Shown in pieces: positions 24,801 through 35,329 of a stretch of 64,000 bases of DNA (the stretch's first letter is position 1; each line of letters begins with the position of its first letter). Source of the stretch: Codonopsis lanceolata (lineage: Eukaryota; Streptophyta; Magnoliopsida; Asterales; Campanulaceae); contig CM028378.1 in NCBI GenBank assembly GCA_013146195.2, positions 37,968,182 to 38,032,181 on the forward strand, written 5' to 3'. The notes under the pieces were generated by a model, which saw nothing but the letters and a program-made list of their open reading frames with translations, did no database searches and was not told where the DNA came from. The position numbers and the translations under genes were made by a program.

Positions 24801-27800
24801 ATGACAGAGAATGGGTATTCACAGGAGTCTATAGGCCTTGTAATGGTTTTGATCGGAGACATTTATGGGATGAGTTAAAGGCTTCAAAATCTAAGTGGGA
24901 TGTTCCGTGGTGTTTAGGTGGTGATTTCAATGTAGTGAGGTTTCCGCATGAGTGCTCTGGCTCGCGTGCCTTTTCTAAGGAGATGATGGAGTTCAACGAT
25001 TTCATTAATCATATGGAGTTGGTGGATCTCGCTTTAGGTGGAGGAGAATTTACTTGGTTCAGGGATGGAGACCGTCAACTGTTTTCAAGAATCGATAGAT
25101 TTCTAATTTCAGGGGATTGGGAGGAAAGCTTCTGTGGTACGATTCAGTCTTGTTTGCCTAGAGTCTCCTCGGATCATTTTCCATTGCTGCTAGAATGTGG
25201 TGGTTTTGCCAAAGGGAAATCTCCGTTCCGATTTGAGAATATGTGGTTAAGAGAAGAGAGGTTCAAGGATTGGGTGATGAATAGATGGAATTCTTACATG
25301 GTGGTTGGTGATCCGAGCTTCTAGTTGGTTAGGAAATTGAAGTTATTAAAGGAAGATTTAAAAGTGTGGAATAGGGAGGTCTATGGTGCGGTGGACATCA
25401 AAATTAAGGCTATATCAGAGGAGATCAGTAGGTTGGATGAAAAAGCAGAGCAGGCCAGCTGGATGAGGTTGAGGATTCCCACAAGATAATAGAGCTAAGG
25501 CAGGAGTTAATGCGTTTACTCATCAATGAAGAGATCAGCTGGAAACAAAAATCACGAGTTCAGTGGCTCAAAGAAGGTGATAGCAATACAAAGTTCTTCC
25601 ATAGAATGGCTAGTATTCGAGGAGTGGCTTAGCGAATTCAAAAAATAAAGATAGATGGTGTAAAGCTGGAAGAGAGGGAAGAGATTAAGCGTGGTATAGC
25701 AGGTTTCTACCAGCGGCTTTACGAGGATTGTGGGTCTTGGAGACCTAATTTGGACGGGGCCATTTTTGGAAGATTAGAGGTGGCAGATTCAGTTTCTTTG
25801 GAGCGTCCATTCACCGAGGAGGAGGTGGTGGCTGAGTTAAGGCTAATGAGTGGTAATAAAGCTCCAGGCCCGGATGGATTTTCTATGGTCTTTTTCCAGC
25901 ATTGTTGGGAGGTGGTCAAAGGGGACATTATGGAGGTTTTTCAGTTTTTCTATACCAATTTGCATTTCGAAAAGAGCCTTAATGCTTTCATTTCGCTGAT
26001 TCCGAAGAAGAAAGACGCGACGGATTTGAAGGACTATAGACCCATTAGTCTAGTCGGGGGCATTTACAAGCTTATAGCGAGGGTCCTTTCCCAGAGGTTA
26101 AAGAAGGTGATAGGCAAGATTGTCTCAGAGTCTCAGCATGCTTTTGTTAAGGAGAGGCAAATCCAGGATGCATCACTTCTAGCTAATGAGGTTGTGGACG
26201 ACAGACTGAAAAAAAGGTGTTTCGGGTTTATTGTGCAAGTTGGATATTGAGAAGGCATATGACCATGTCAACTGGGACTTTGTGCTCTATATGATGGATA
26301 GAATGGGGTTTGGGGATAAATGGAGGAGGTGGATCCACTTTTGCATCTCTTCGGTTCGCTTTTCTGTTTTGGTCAACGGGGAACCTTCTGGATTTTTTCA
26401 TAGTTCGAGGGGCCTATGCCAGGGTGATCCATTATCCCCGTTTTTGTTTATTCTTGTGATGGAGGCTTTGAGTAAACTATTGGAATGGCAGTCCAGGGGG
26501 ATTTATCAGTGGTTTTAAGGTGGGAAGGGGAGGTGAGTCGGAGTTAAAGGTATCTCATTTGCTCTTTGCGGATGACACATGGTTTTTTGTGGGGCAGAGA
26601 AGGCTCAACTGGGTTACCTTCGTATGGTGTTATTGTTTTTTCAAGCAGTTTCGGGGCTCAGAGTAAACATCCTCAAGAGTGAGATTATTCCGGTAGGTGT
26701 GGTGAATGGCATTGGGAGCTTAGCCGGCTTTTTTGGGTGCAAGACCGCGTCTCTCCCTTCCTTGTACCTTGGACTTCCCATTGGTGCTCCAGTCAGAAAC
26801 AAAGCTATGTGGGTTCCGGTTGTCGAGCGGTTTGAGCACCGTTTGGCGGGTTGGAAGAAACAATTGCTTTCCAAGGGGGGCAGGTTGGTACTAGTCAAGA
26901 ACACTCTTTCAAATTTACCGACCTATTTCCTTTCTCTGTTTGTGATGCCTGCCTCTATCCGGAATAGACTTGAATAATTGGAAAGAGATTTTTTATGGGA
27001 AGGTCGGTCGGAGGAGCGGAAATTCCATTTAGTCAATTGGGATAAGGTTTGTACTAGAATGAGGGAGGGTTGGGGGTTAGGAATCTTAAAGTGTTTAATG
27101 AGGCATTGCTGGGAAAGTGGCTGTGGAGGTATCTCACGGAAAGGGAGGCATTGTGGAGGAGATTGGTGGTGACTAAGCATGGTTTGGGGGATCATGCGTG
27201 GTTTCCTACGGAGGTTGTTTTGCCTTTTGGGGTGGGGGTGTGGAAGGGCATAAGAAAAGGGTGGAGTTCCTTTGAGAGGTTTCTTGCCTTTGAGGTGGAA
27301 ATGGAGAGACAGTTAGGTTTTGGGAAGATAGATGGTGTGGAGAGAGGAAGCTGTAGGTGGATTTTCGAGCGCTGTTTGAAGTCACTAGAGATAAGGGCTG
27401 TTCGGTTAGCTCAGTGTTGTCAAGGGAGGATGGTAGACTTGCTTGGTCTCCAGTTTTCAGGAGATATTTTCATGATTGGGAGGTGGAGTCGCTGCTGCGA
27501 TTTCTTGAGCTGTTACAGGCTCAGAAGATTGATAGGGCAGAAGATAGAGTGATCTGGAAGGCAGCGAAGGGTCAGATATTCACGGTTAAATCTAATTACT
27601 TGAGGCTGTTGAATTGTGAGCAGATTTTTTTTCCTTGGAAAGCGGTGTGGAAATCTGTAGCGCCCAAGAGAGTGGCCTTCTTTGTATGGGAAGCTATGCA
27701 CGAAGCTATCCTAACGGTAGATAATCTTCAGAAGCAGAATATTTCTTTAGTGAACAGGTGTTTCATGTGCAAGGCGAGCGAGGAGAGCGTGAAACAGGTG

Positions 27801-30800
27801 CATCGGGATTTGGGAGGCTGCCCCTTTGGCAATTTGTTGGGTGATCTACAGGGAGAGAAATCAACGGGTTTTCGGCAATGAGGAAAGTTTATTCCGGTCT
27901 TGAAGAATTCTTTGCTTCGCACTCTATTCTCTTGGTGTGTAGTTCGAAAACGTCTTTTGTAGAGTTTGTAAATAACATTTCTAGTGGGTAGAAGCTCTCG
28001 AGCTTTGTATACTTCTAGTGTTCTAAGGACGCGTCACCTTTTTTGACGCTCATATTTATATACTCTTTACTTAATAAAAAAAATAGATTGGCAATTATGT
28101 TGGGCCAAAAAATTATTAATGCAAAAAGATATACATAATGAAAAGCGTAAAAGACTGTTCGAATTAGGACATATATTCGCAGAACTATTATCTGATCTCA
28201 AGTATCTATTTGAACTTTCGGATGTGATAGTATATGATTTTAAAAGATCCACAAGCACAAAGACGGCACGAGGATAATATCACCATTTTTTTTTTTGATA
28301 ATATATATACGAGGATAATATCACCATTAATCACTGTTCAAGTATCACCCTTAGAATGGCATTATAGAACACTTCATCCACTATTGGGTTAGGGTACCTC
28401 TTACCCTTCAAAGGTTGTTGGCTTTTTAATATAGAAAGTTGGCTATCTTTTTGGAACCGAGGAAGTATGATTATGCCTATAGGATTATGATCTAGATCTG
28501 CATGTTATATAGTTCAGGTGTTGGTGCTGTTTTAATACATAAGTGGGTCTGATACCTTGTGTCATGGTCCATGGTTCAAACCAAATGGTTCATCTGAAAT
28601 AGTCTACGTTTCCTGGACCCGACTGTGAGGATCCAATACGGGTGCACATCTAGGTGTCAGATCAGCTAAACTTTTTTAAAATATCACTGAATGTAGTGTA
28701 AAGCTGCCACACCCACACCCACACCTACACCTATGTGTGTGCAGGTGTGGTACTTCAGCAAAAATGAAGGATCCTGATAACATAAGAAATCATTTTGTGG
28801 TTAAGTAATTGAGGTAGGATGAATTGAATGAAAATTTACAACAATGACACATTTGACAGTTGAAAGCAAAGACAGAAAGTACCTAAATTTGATATGCAAT
28901 TCTCCATAATTCAAGTCTGAATATACCTGTATTCGACGGACCTCTATGTAGGCAAGCACTAATAAATAAACTATAGGTCTTCCTTACAAGTGTCCTCCAT
29001 GACTCTTGTGAAGGCTTCCCTATCAGGAAATTTATTACACTGGAAACGAGTTCCAATGCATTGGTGTGTTTGTAATTTGTTGAGCATGATTTCGAGAGCA
29101 ACCTATTTCCGTTAATGAAGAGTGCTATAAGGGCACTGGTTATCGAGGTCCATAAACTATATACGCTTGTTATCGAGGTCCATAAACTATATACTCAAGT
29201 AACTCAACTCAACTCAAGGAAAGACATGAATCCTTTTCTGCTATTCATTTCGCTCCAGTGCCAGGTCACCACATAAACCACACTCATTCATAGCCTTCTT
29301 TTTTATGGCTGTCCACGTAAGTTTGGTATTTCCCTACGTGTAGCCTGGTTGTTGGTATTGATAATTTGACACATCCTAACTATTCCCTCTGCCCCAAAAA
29401 TAAAAGGAGTCACAATTTCCTTTTTTGGAGCACTCATTCATATTCTTCTTTATTATGGTTGTCCACATTAAGTTCGGTATTTCCTTACATGTAGCCTGGC
29501 TGTTGGCATTGGTACTGTAGCACATCCAAACCACTTCTTCTGTCCCAAAAGGAGTCACCCTTTCTTTTTTAGTTTGTCCCCAAAAAAATCTGTATTTTAA
29601 AATTTAATCTTTAGATCTTTATATTTTTTCAAATTTTGTGTTTCTGAAAACATGATATTTATCTTACACATGCAAAAATGTATTGAACTTCAGTGCAATT
29701 TAAATAGAATATAGAGAAGCAAAGTATGGAGAAGCAAAAGTACGATATCAAGAAGTTCCATTTTTCAAATGCTACCCCTTTTTTGGGATGGAGGGAGTAT
29801 CCATGTTACATGTAGGGATGGCGATGGGTATACCCGATACCATCCCCATTCCGCAATTCAATTTCATTCCCCATACACACCCCATATCCCACCATGGGAT
29901 TAGTTTCTACCCCTTTATCCATTCCCACGAGTAAGAGTTGATTGGGGAATGCCCATAGGTAATTGTTCAAGTTCTGTCCGATGATTAAACATTTAACGAT
30001 AAATAAATAATACTTTCGTTTAGGTAGACATTATCTAACGATTAACATTAATGAAATACTCAAGAAAGAACCTTTCAGAGAATACACCATTTAATCAAGT
30101 GCAAAAGAAGCTGATCTCAATCATGTTCATAAAACTAAAAGTTGTAATAATAATTAGGTAGGTTGTTGTGTATATCGGAAAGGAAACACACCACAAGTTA
30201 CGAGAACTTTGTGAAATTATAAGTATAGAAATACTATTAACAATCCTTCTTCCAAGTAACGTGTGCTTGGCATTGCTATTTAGTGATTTGGTTTTAAGAT
30301 TTTGAGTTTTTGAGTGTTTGTTTGTAATGATTGTAGAAAAAGTAAAGGAGAGATACAGAGAAATCTAGTTGGACCAAAGAGAGAGAGAGAGAGAGTCTAA
30401 AATCACAAACCAAGATACTAAATCGCATAAGAAGAACAGACTTTAAAGCAACTCCCAAGTTTGAAGACAAACTCCAAACTTAAAGTTATCATCACTCTTC
30501 CAAACTCCCAAAGCCTTGATCTTCAAGAGTGAGATGTTAGGGTTTACATACTAATACACTTAGTTAGGCTAATTTGGTATATATATGTGTGTGTGTGTGT
30601 GTATGTATAAAAGCAAAATTACACTGACTAATGTACAATTTGGGGAATGTAGTGGGTACTAGTAATACCATATTTGAACCCTATCCCAGTTTTGGAATTC
30701 ATGTTATTCCCCGTCACCCGCCCCATATCTAGTCAAACCAGTTAATAACCGTCAACTTCGATTCGGTTCAGTTCGGTATCCGCAGTTCGGTTCGAAATTG

Positions 30801-32122
30801 CCATCCCTACTTACATCGACTTGGGTATGAGGATCAGATCTATGTTGGTCTGCCTCCCACACCCATGTCATGTCATATCGATACGAGTATTTTGGCAAAA
30901 ATGACGCATCACTTGGTTTGACGCTTTTTCTTATATATACTTTTACTTATCAAAAAGAAAAAAGTGAAGGATTATATGCTGACCAAAAAGAAAATATCTA
31001 AAATTATCAAATAGTTTATACCTAAAACATTCACAAAGTAAACTACTTAAACCTGATTTATGAGCCTGACATATCATATATGTGAATCCCCTTCAATGTG
31101 ACATCTGATCTATCCATTCATGTTCCCCCATCACTAATTCACTTCTAATAGACACTTCGTTAATTCCATATCTTCTCAATCCTTGGCTACTTGCATGACA
31201 AAAATAATGGCAAGCAGGCTAACAAAATGATAGCATACTTCACTCCTTGGGTTCGCTCGGTAAGGTTTGTTGCCTTCGATCATCTATATCTTGGGTTCAA
31301 ATCCAGATGAACGATCCAAGGGGCTAGGAATTTTACAAGTACCACGGTAAGCCCTCATAGTGGCTGGAGGCTTGCCCTGCCTTGGAATGTAGCAACTTAT
31401 CCTACTCCTAAACTTTTATGTACCCGAAAAAAATAAGAACTCTTATGTGTTCCACCCAGAGTCCATGTTTGAAAAATGTAATAATTAGGTGATAATCAAG
31501 TATCATTAGGTTTGGTCGTAATTTCAAAAATATTTTAGATAATCAACATGGTTATGCCACATGATAGGGTAAAGTTAAAAGATTAATGATATTGTAACCA
31601 TAATTTTGTAAAAGTTGACTCTCTAAGTGAAACATCCCAAAATTGAATAGCGGACTCTTTACATGAAACAAAGGGAGTAATTAATCTGATAGCATACATG
31701 CTGCCAAAGGGAAATTTTTGGATTCAGATGGTTGCTTGGTTACGAAAACTCTGGTCTCCACTCTTCAGTTTAATGGCAAGTCAAGAAAACATTGCAAATG
31801 TGTGCTGTTCTTAACATTTAGTGGTTAAAAGTATTCCATCTTTGCTATACTTGTAAGATGGAGTTGGGTTTGAGAAGCAATTAACTTAAAGTACTCAAAC
31901 ATGTCACGAGACATGGACCTGAATTTCTTCGAGGGTGAAATATATCTTAACTATATCCAACATGATGGCCTTGTGATTCTTATCTTATTGCTATTACTGT
32001 TTTGCATGCAGGGTAACCTAATAATGTCAGATATCGGTTTGGCAGAGAAAAGAATATATCATGCCGCTCTCAATGGTAATAATAGCCTGCCACCTACTGT
32101 TTTGCATCAGAAAGACGATTGA
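9898..32122 (+). CDS. LPEAT1: lysophospholipid acyltransferase LPEAT1-like (8 coding exons, 399 aa)
   Basis: I infer coding exons 9898-10419, 14999-15118, 15237-15274, 17370-17434, 18129-18197, 19897-20030, 20475-20615 and 32012-32122. All junctions are GT..AG and the sum is 1200 nt with no internal stop. The enzyme is a membrane acyl-CoA:lysophosphatidylethanolamine acyltransferase of the PlsC/LPLAT superfamily that remodels phospholipids, probably in the ER. Visible features are hydrophobic segments near residues 80-108 and 146-158; block I NHVSHLD (catalytic H194, D199); block II around CVYVQR (R237); block III FPEGTTTNG (270-278); and block IV VLPVI (295-299). The length matches the plant family, which is about 400 aa. 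The ATG at 9898 opens an acidic N-terminus typical of this family. Intron 1 is 4.6 kb and intron 7 is 11.4 kb because of transposon insertions. All catalytic blocks are intact, so the gene is probably functional. Confidence 0.93.
10881..11328. mobile_element. MITE with its left end tandemly duplicated
   Basis: Two direct copies, 10881-11039 and 11040-about 11200 (159-bp period), each contain the same unique flank followed by the MITE left terminus ACTCCCTGTGTCCCAAAA. A single matching right terminus (TTGAGATGGAGGGAGTA) ends at about 11327. Stowaway-like TIRs; the element itself is non-coding. Confidence 0.75.
12662..12954. mobile_element. Stowaway-type MITE, TA target duplication
   Basis: Terminal inverted repeats CTCCCTCCGTC... 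and ...GACGGAGGGAG, flanked by TA (12660-12661 and 12955-12956). The first 32 bp are a partial copy of the left terminus plus an A-run, directly followed by a second, full left terminus at 12694. It belongs to the same family as copies at 20670, 58395, 58889 and 60998. Confidence 0.85.
13083..13168 (+). mobile_element. 5'-truncated LINE tail
   Basis: The sequence 'gtatacaccctgtgtacataggacacatcacc..ttggacgccc' ends in 'ttacttatcaaaaaaa'. It matches the last 70-80 bp of the L1 element at 28010-28085 (same 'gacgc', 'tactttactta', A-run order), a typical severely 5'-truncated insertion. Confidence 0.6.
13884..13975 (-). mobile_element. SINE fragment
   Basis: On the minus strand it reads 'caaagaccctgaggtccttggttccaatccccataccaacaag' ... 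'ttacctatcaaaaaaaa', closely matching the plus-strand copy at 19605-19694. A pol III B-box-like GGTTCCAATCC and an A-tail are visible; no coding capacity. Confidence 0.65.
15617..16551 (-). mobile_element. 5'-truncated L1 LINE fragment (zf-RVT region to poly-A)
   Basis: The minus strand carries the C-terminal part of an L1 ORF2 in several frames. It includes a segment with ISWCPVFRRNLQDWEVE, the block RVAFFAWEAVNEAILT...RCYMCKRSDESV (reverse-transcriptase-associated zinc-binding domain, zf-RVT), then WTIWQERNRRVFE, and ends in '..actttacttatc' and an A-run (T-run on plus, 15617-15629). It is homologous in order to 27390-28085 but clearly diverged, so it is another member of the family and not a copy of that insertion. 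It lies in LPEAT1 intron 3, antisense to the gene. Confidence 0.88.
19605..19694 (+). mobile_element. SINE fragment
   Basis: Same sequence family as 13884-13975: B-box-like GGTTCCAATCC, 'cataccaacaaggg', 'cacttacctatc', then a 14-A tail (19681-19694). It lies in LPEAT1 intron 5. Confidence 0.65.
20670..20927. mobile_element. Stowaway MITE in LPEAT1 intron 7
   Basis: 258 bp with TIRs CTCCCTCCGTTTTC / GAAAACGGAGGGAG and TA on both sides (20668-20669, 20928-20929). It starts only 54 bp after the exon 7 donor. Confidence 0.9.
22000..23937 (+). pseudogene. L1 ORF1 (DUF4283 RNA-binding-like), broken
   Basis: The first open part (22000-22848) ends after the string GNHFLIEFPSKEEATRIL, typical of the DUF4283 domain of plant LINE ORF1. 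Homology continues through stops at 22846-22860 and 22974 (VWVETATYHTW region) into an open part to 23937, which is Gly/Ser/acid-rich as usual for the linker. The product would bind LINE RNA. At least three disabling changes are visible. Confidence 0.75.
24497..25324 (+). pseudogene. L1 ORF2 N-terminus: apurinic-like endonuclease domain
   Basis: Motifs in order: KILSWNVQGLND, LVCFQETKME, a GVYRPC strand, GGDFNVVRFPHE, SRIDRFLISGDWEE and SDHFPLLLEC. These are the catalytic Asn, Glu, Asp-Asn and Asp-His signatures of L1 EEP endonucleases, which nick target DNA for target-primed reverse transcription. The frame ends at TAG 25322-25324, where homology continues, so it is truncated relative to ORF2. 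Confidence 0.9.
25325..26977 (+). pseudogene. L1 ORF2 reverse transcriptase domain, frameshifted
   Basis: Homology continues through several frames. NKAPGPDGFSMVFFQ and KDYRPISLVG lie in 25750-26250, then DIEKAYDHVNWDF and GLCQGDPLSPFLFILVMEA in 26231-26518. The catalytic FADDT box follows at 26566-26580, then SGLRVNILKSEI and YLGLPIGA to 26977. Both catalytic-site signatures are intact but at least three frame changes and two stops separate the pieces. Confidence 0.9.
26978..27900 (+). pseudogene. L1 ORF2 C-terminus with zf-RVT domain
   Basis: The segment with FPTEVVLPFGVGVWKGIR is followed by the block RVAFFVWEAMHEAILT..NRCFMCKASEESV, characteristic of the RT-associated zinc-binding domain, and then in other frames by a terminal helix (AIWWVIYREREINGF type). 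Frameshifts near 27357 and 27800. After 27900 come the 3' UTR and A-run. Confidence 0.85.
29282..29799. mobile_element. MITE with duplicated left end and flank
   Basis: Direct copies 29282-29430 and 29431-about 29575 (149-bp period, somewhat diverged) each contain flank plus a MITE left terminus (TTCCCTCTGCCCCAAAA; CTTCTTCTGTCCCAAAA). One right terminus TTTTTTGGGATGGAGGGAG closes the element at about 29799. The structure mirrors that at 10881-11328. Confidence 0.65.
29813..30809. mobile_element. non-autonomous hAT-like element, 997 bp
   Basis: TIRs TAGGGATGGCGAT and (reverse) AATTGCCATCCCTA. Flanks GTTACATG (29805-29812) and CTTACATC (30810-30817) agree at six of eight positions, as expected of an aged 8-bp hAT target duplication. 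No transposase frame seen. Confidence 0.7.
30880..30962 (+). mobile_element. 5'-truncated LINE tail
   Basis: 'gacgcatcacttggtttgacgc' followed by 'atatacttttacttatcaaaaa' matches the 3' end of the L1 at 28027-28083 in order and spacing. Confidence 0.6.
31240..31428 (+). mobile_element. tRNA-derived SINE
   Basis: The head 'gggttcgctcggtaaggtttgttgcc' (A-box region) and 'cttgggttcaaatccagatg' (B box GGTTCAAATCC) resembles a tRNA gene. The body ends 'ctttggaa..cttttatgtacccg' and a short A-run at 31421-31427. Non-coding, pol III-type element inside LPEAT1 intron 7. Confidence 0.7.
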
Positions 32123-33684
32123 TAGTTTCATGGCCTGGCTCCCAAAAGACTTCTAGTCCCCTTGGGCGTCTTACTTCTTGTTAGTTATTCAGTTATGACT
32201 AATACAACAATGCAAAGGGTGGAGATGACCACCCTCGAAAACAAGAAAACACTGGTGTGCTATGATACTTGTGTAAACTTTATCATTTATCGAAAGATGG
32301 CCATTGATTTAAGTGTTTTGATGTTTTCCTGTATTGTATGTTAATTAAAACTACAAAACTTTAGAGCTTCCTGGGCTAAAGCAGACCAGCTTTCTCAAAT
32401 TCCTTTTGTGTGTGTGTGTGGCTCAATTTGTGCCCTAGAAGCCTATTAATCTGAAGAATCTCTTTTGTGTGTTCCTGCAGGTTTATTTTGTCAACGGTAA
32501 ATTCAGATACGTCATCTGAATATCCATTAATGATTCAATCGCTCAGAAAAATAGAGAAATTATAGAAAACTTTGCGGAACAAAGCTATCATATTGTCATG
32601 TTTGAAAAGTATCTTTGGACATTGCAATAGCCCTGCAGCGATGGCACTCTCAGAGCTGACTTTGTAGATGCGTCTTCATGTGGTCATTGTTAGTGTAGAA
32701 CAATTAATTTCATTTATTTATTTGATTAGCAGTGGTTTGGGAAGCGAATGCTGCTGCTCAACATATAAATGTAATGTAAATGGTGGTCAATAGTTGTAAT
32801 CTTTTTCAAAAAATGGATAGTTAGGGAGCTGTTGGTTGGGTTGGGTTGGGTTGGGTTGGATACTGCACTGACTTGTGCCTACCAGTGCCTTGTTGTTTGT
32901 GCATTTGGAGAATATTATACGGCTGATCTGTTGTAGTTCAGCCATTGGCATGATAGGGAGAGAAAAGTGGGGTCTTCAGACTTTCTTCTAGGAAGATAAA
33001 GAAATGTTTGCTGGTTGCAAACTGCATAGGTTTGATTATGATATCTTCGATTATGTTTTGTATACACAGTGAAACAATTGAAGAACATGCAACAGTCCTA
33101 TCATGAATCTATCAAATTACAACTTTTAAAGCAAGCTTCAAGTAGCATATCTTAGCTAAATGGATAGAAATTCATTACCAGCTCAAGTTAGCAGTTTACA
33201 TATATAAATGTGGGAGGTGTGGTTTGCGGGACTGGGTAACTCAACTTTGTGTTTCAAGTTTTCTCTTGGGTGATTTGAAGCACGTGATGATGAGAATCCT
33301 ATTGACAGCAGCATGAAATGGACCATGGGTGAACATGTTACCTAAACTTGCGAGGGTGCAAGTGCACACTTATTCTATTATCTATTTGCCTGCGATTAGA
33401 AATAAGAATGTCCCAAAGTGTGAATTTTCAAGCTCTGATGATTTGCTCCATATGCATTTGAGTTACATTGTAAGATTTAAACAGCACAAGTATACAGTTA
33501 CGAGAAATCGGGAGAGAGGCAACTTTTCTAGAGCAGACTTGCAAAACGCTGCCTTCCTAAAAGGATACTCTCCTAAAGCGTGTAGCGCAACATATGAATA
33601 AGAGGATGTTAAGAAACCTTCAAACTAGTTCTCATTTAGACTATTCTGCAGGAACGTAACTTTGGTGGCCATCTCAGCTTCATT
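32123..33684. other. LPEAT1 3' UTR and convergent intergenic region
   Basis: About 1.5 kb between the stop codons of two convergent genes, so it should contain both 3' UTRs. A (GGGTT)n-like run at 32835-32860 lies in the likely LPEAT1 3' UTR. A 90-codon open frame at 33329-33601 has no recognisable similarity. Confidence 0.6.
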
Positions 33685-35329
33685 TTACCTCTCACTTTTC
33701 GAGCCATTACCAGATCGTCTCAGCTCCCATGGTGGTAAGCAGCCTTTCAAGGGGGACTGTAGAAACAATGAAGACGTTGATAACTGTTTCTGCCTTGAGG
33801 AGATTGACGACAGGCAACTAAAGCTACCGCGCAATCTTCTCTTCTCGTTGTCATATGGTTGGTAACCGGGGTCATGTTGCACAGCTGAAATTCTAAGGGC
33901 TTCTGGTAATACACAGTTGAAGATTGAACCTGATAGTAAATATAGAGGTCATAAAATAGTCAAAACTAAGCAATTGCACATGATTTCATAAAGCAGAAAA
34001 ATAGTTGATCGCTCAGCATACCAAAAAACCATATTTTGTTGAAAATGTATACATTATTTTTCAATAATAGTTTATTTTTGATATAGCGTCACTACAAAAA
34101 AGAAAAGTTGCACAACCACCCAGAAAAACTTCAATCTTGATGTTTGATATATATTGACAATTTATGTGCTTTTCAGACAGTAACAAGGTGTATTGATGTC
34201 TATTAATTTTACTTTGGTTTTCGAGTTTCGACCAATCAAACGACTTGAAATGAATATTTCATCAAATTTTAGCATCAAAAATCAATTTTTTTTGTTTACA
34301 AACTTTATAAGCAGGATGTTAGTTGTCACACTTGCCATAAATAGTGAACTTCATCAATCATGAAACAAGAGATTGACAAGAATGAAAATGCAACTCTTGT
34401 TGTCTCGTGGTAACCTACAATTGTTACCCCTCCACATATTCTGGTCCCAGCTTACACCTAAAATGTTCTCGTGGGCCGTCTAGACACTTGCATGACAGAC
34501 TTTACTAAAGAAATAACTACTTTTACCTCGTTCAAAACAGAACACGGTATTTCTAAGCAACAACTGCAGCATGCATATATGAATCTTAAGTTTCCTTGTT
34601 TTGATTTACAATGAACATTGGTGGCAGAGGCAGCAAACTGGGTTATTTATAAGACCATCACATGCATTAAATCAATTACAATTTTTTTTTGTGGAAAATC
34701 GGTTATTTCTCAAGGTGGCGTCCAATTGATTAAGAAAATTACCTAGTTTAGCCAGTCGATTTACCCACTTTGGAATTGACTTCCCTGTCAATTTGTAGCA
34801 AATGTCCTTGCAGAAGTGGTTGCAGTTCTTGACAATCAGGTGATACGTATCGCCATTGTAGCTTGCAGCATGATGCTCCATGAACTCCCTAACCTGGTTT
34901 TGGCTTAAGCAGGTAGTTCCAATGAATATCGACTTCCTAAACTTGAAGCCTGGACACTGCCGAGGTTCAACCTCAAAGACACCGCTGGTGGGATAGTCGT
35001 GTGCCCCAAATGCATATTCTACACCATGAACTGTGTCCAGCGCACACATGATAAATTAGAAAATGATTCCACTTCACCAGATTTGGAAAAACATGTGATA
35101 TGGAGCAGGTAGACATACCTTCCACACCAGAGTGAAAAATACCAAAGCCAGCCCAATACGCATAACCATTCATGGGGGTTAAATCGTACACGTTAAGATA
35201 AACTGGTGTGTTGCCTGGACCATAGTCAGCTGACTTCACTTTGGGAAATAAACAAAAACGAGTTGCTGATTTGCCTTTCAAGCGGAGCGGTACTATTGAT
35301 TTCCAACCTTTTTTAGTTCCAAATTTCAT
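33685..35329 (-). CDS. DeSI-like PPPDE thiol peptidase (3 coding exons, 247 aa)
   Basis: I infer coding exons 35329-35119, 35030-34743 and 33929-33685 (minus), all GT..AG; they sum to 744 nt including the stop. The protein is a PPPDE/DUF862 family cysteine peptidase of the plant deSI-like group, which removes ubiquitin-like modifiers. Features are the N-terminal MKFGTKKGWKSIVPLRLKGK; the domain start TPVYLNVYDLTPMN (41-54); the catalytic His in FHSGVEV (H66); GAHDYPTSGVFEVEPR; and the catalytic Cys in VKNCNHFC (C140). The last exon gives NCVLPEAL, LRGSFSCLSSI and a basic C-terminus. The start is the ATG at 35329-35327, which gives the family N-terminus; earlier in-frame codons are in the 5' UTR. 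Full family length, both catalytic residues present, probably functional. Confidence 0.93.

Larger units (their letters stand above)
21240..28093 (+). mobile_element. near-complete L1-type LINE in LPEAT1 intron 7
   Basis: A sense-oriented L1 of about 6.84 kb (21248-28085). It has a GC-rich 5' leader, ORF1 (DUF4283-like), an endonuclease, reverse transcriptase and zf-RVT, then 3' UTR and A-run (28076-28083). The 8-bp string GATTGGCA occurs immediately before (21240-21247) and after (28086-28093), a plausible target-site duplication. The reading frames contain several stops and frameshifts, so the copy is dead. Confidence 0.88.
28094..32011. other. rest of LPEAT1 intron 7: MITEs, SINE and LINE tail
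   Basis: No gene supported. Identified insertions are listed separately (29282-29799, 29813-30809, 30880-30962, 31240-31428). A (GA)n run lies at 30379-30395 and (GT)n at 30585-30602. Near 28700 an imperfect inverted repeat built of ACACC/GGTGT units is seen. Confidence 0.6.

Noticed and set aside
28690..28755. ACACC/GGTGT inverted repeat as a MITE terminus
   Set aside because: Only one short structure is visible and I could not find matching outer ends or a target duplication.
33329..33601. 90-codon plus-strand frame between the convergent genes
   Set aside because: Lies where two 3' UTRs should be, has no recognisable motif and no supporting promoter.
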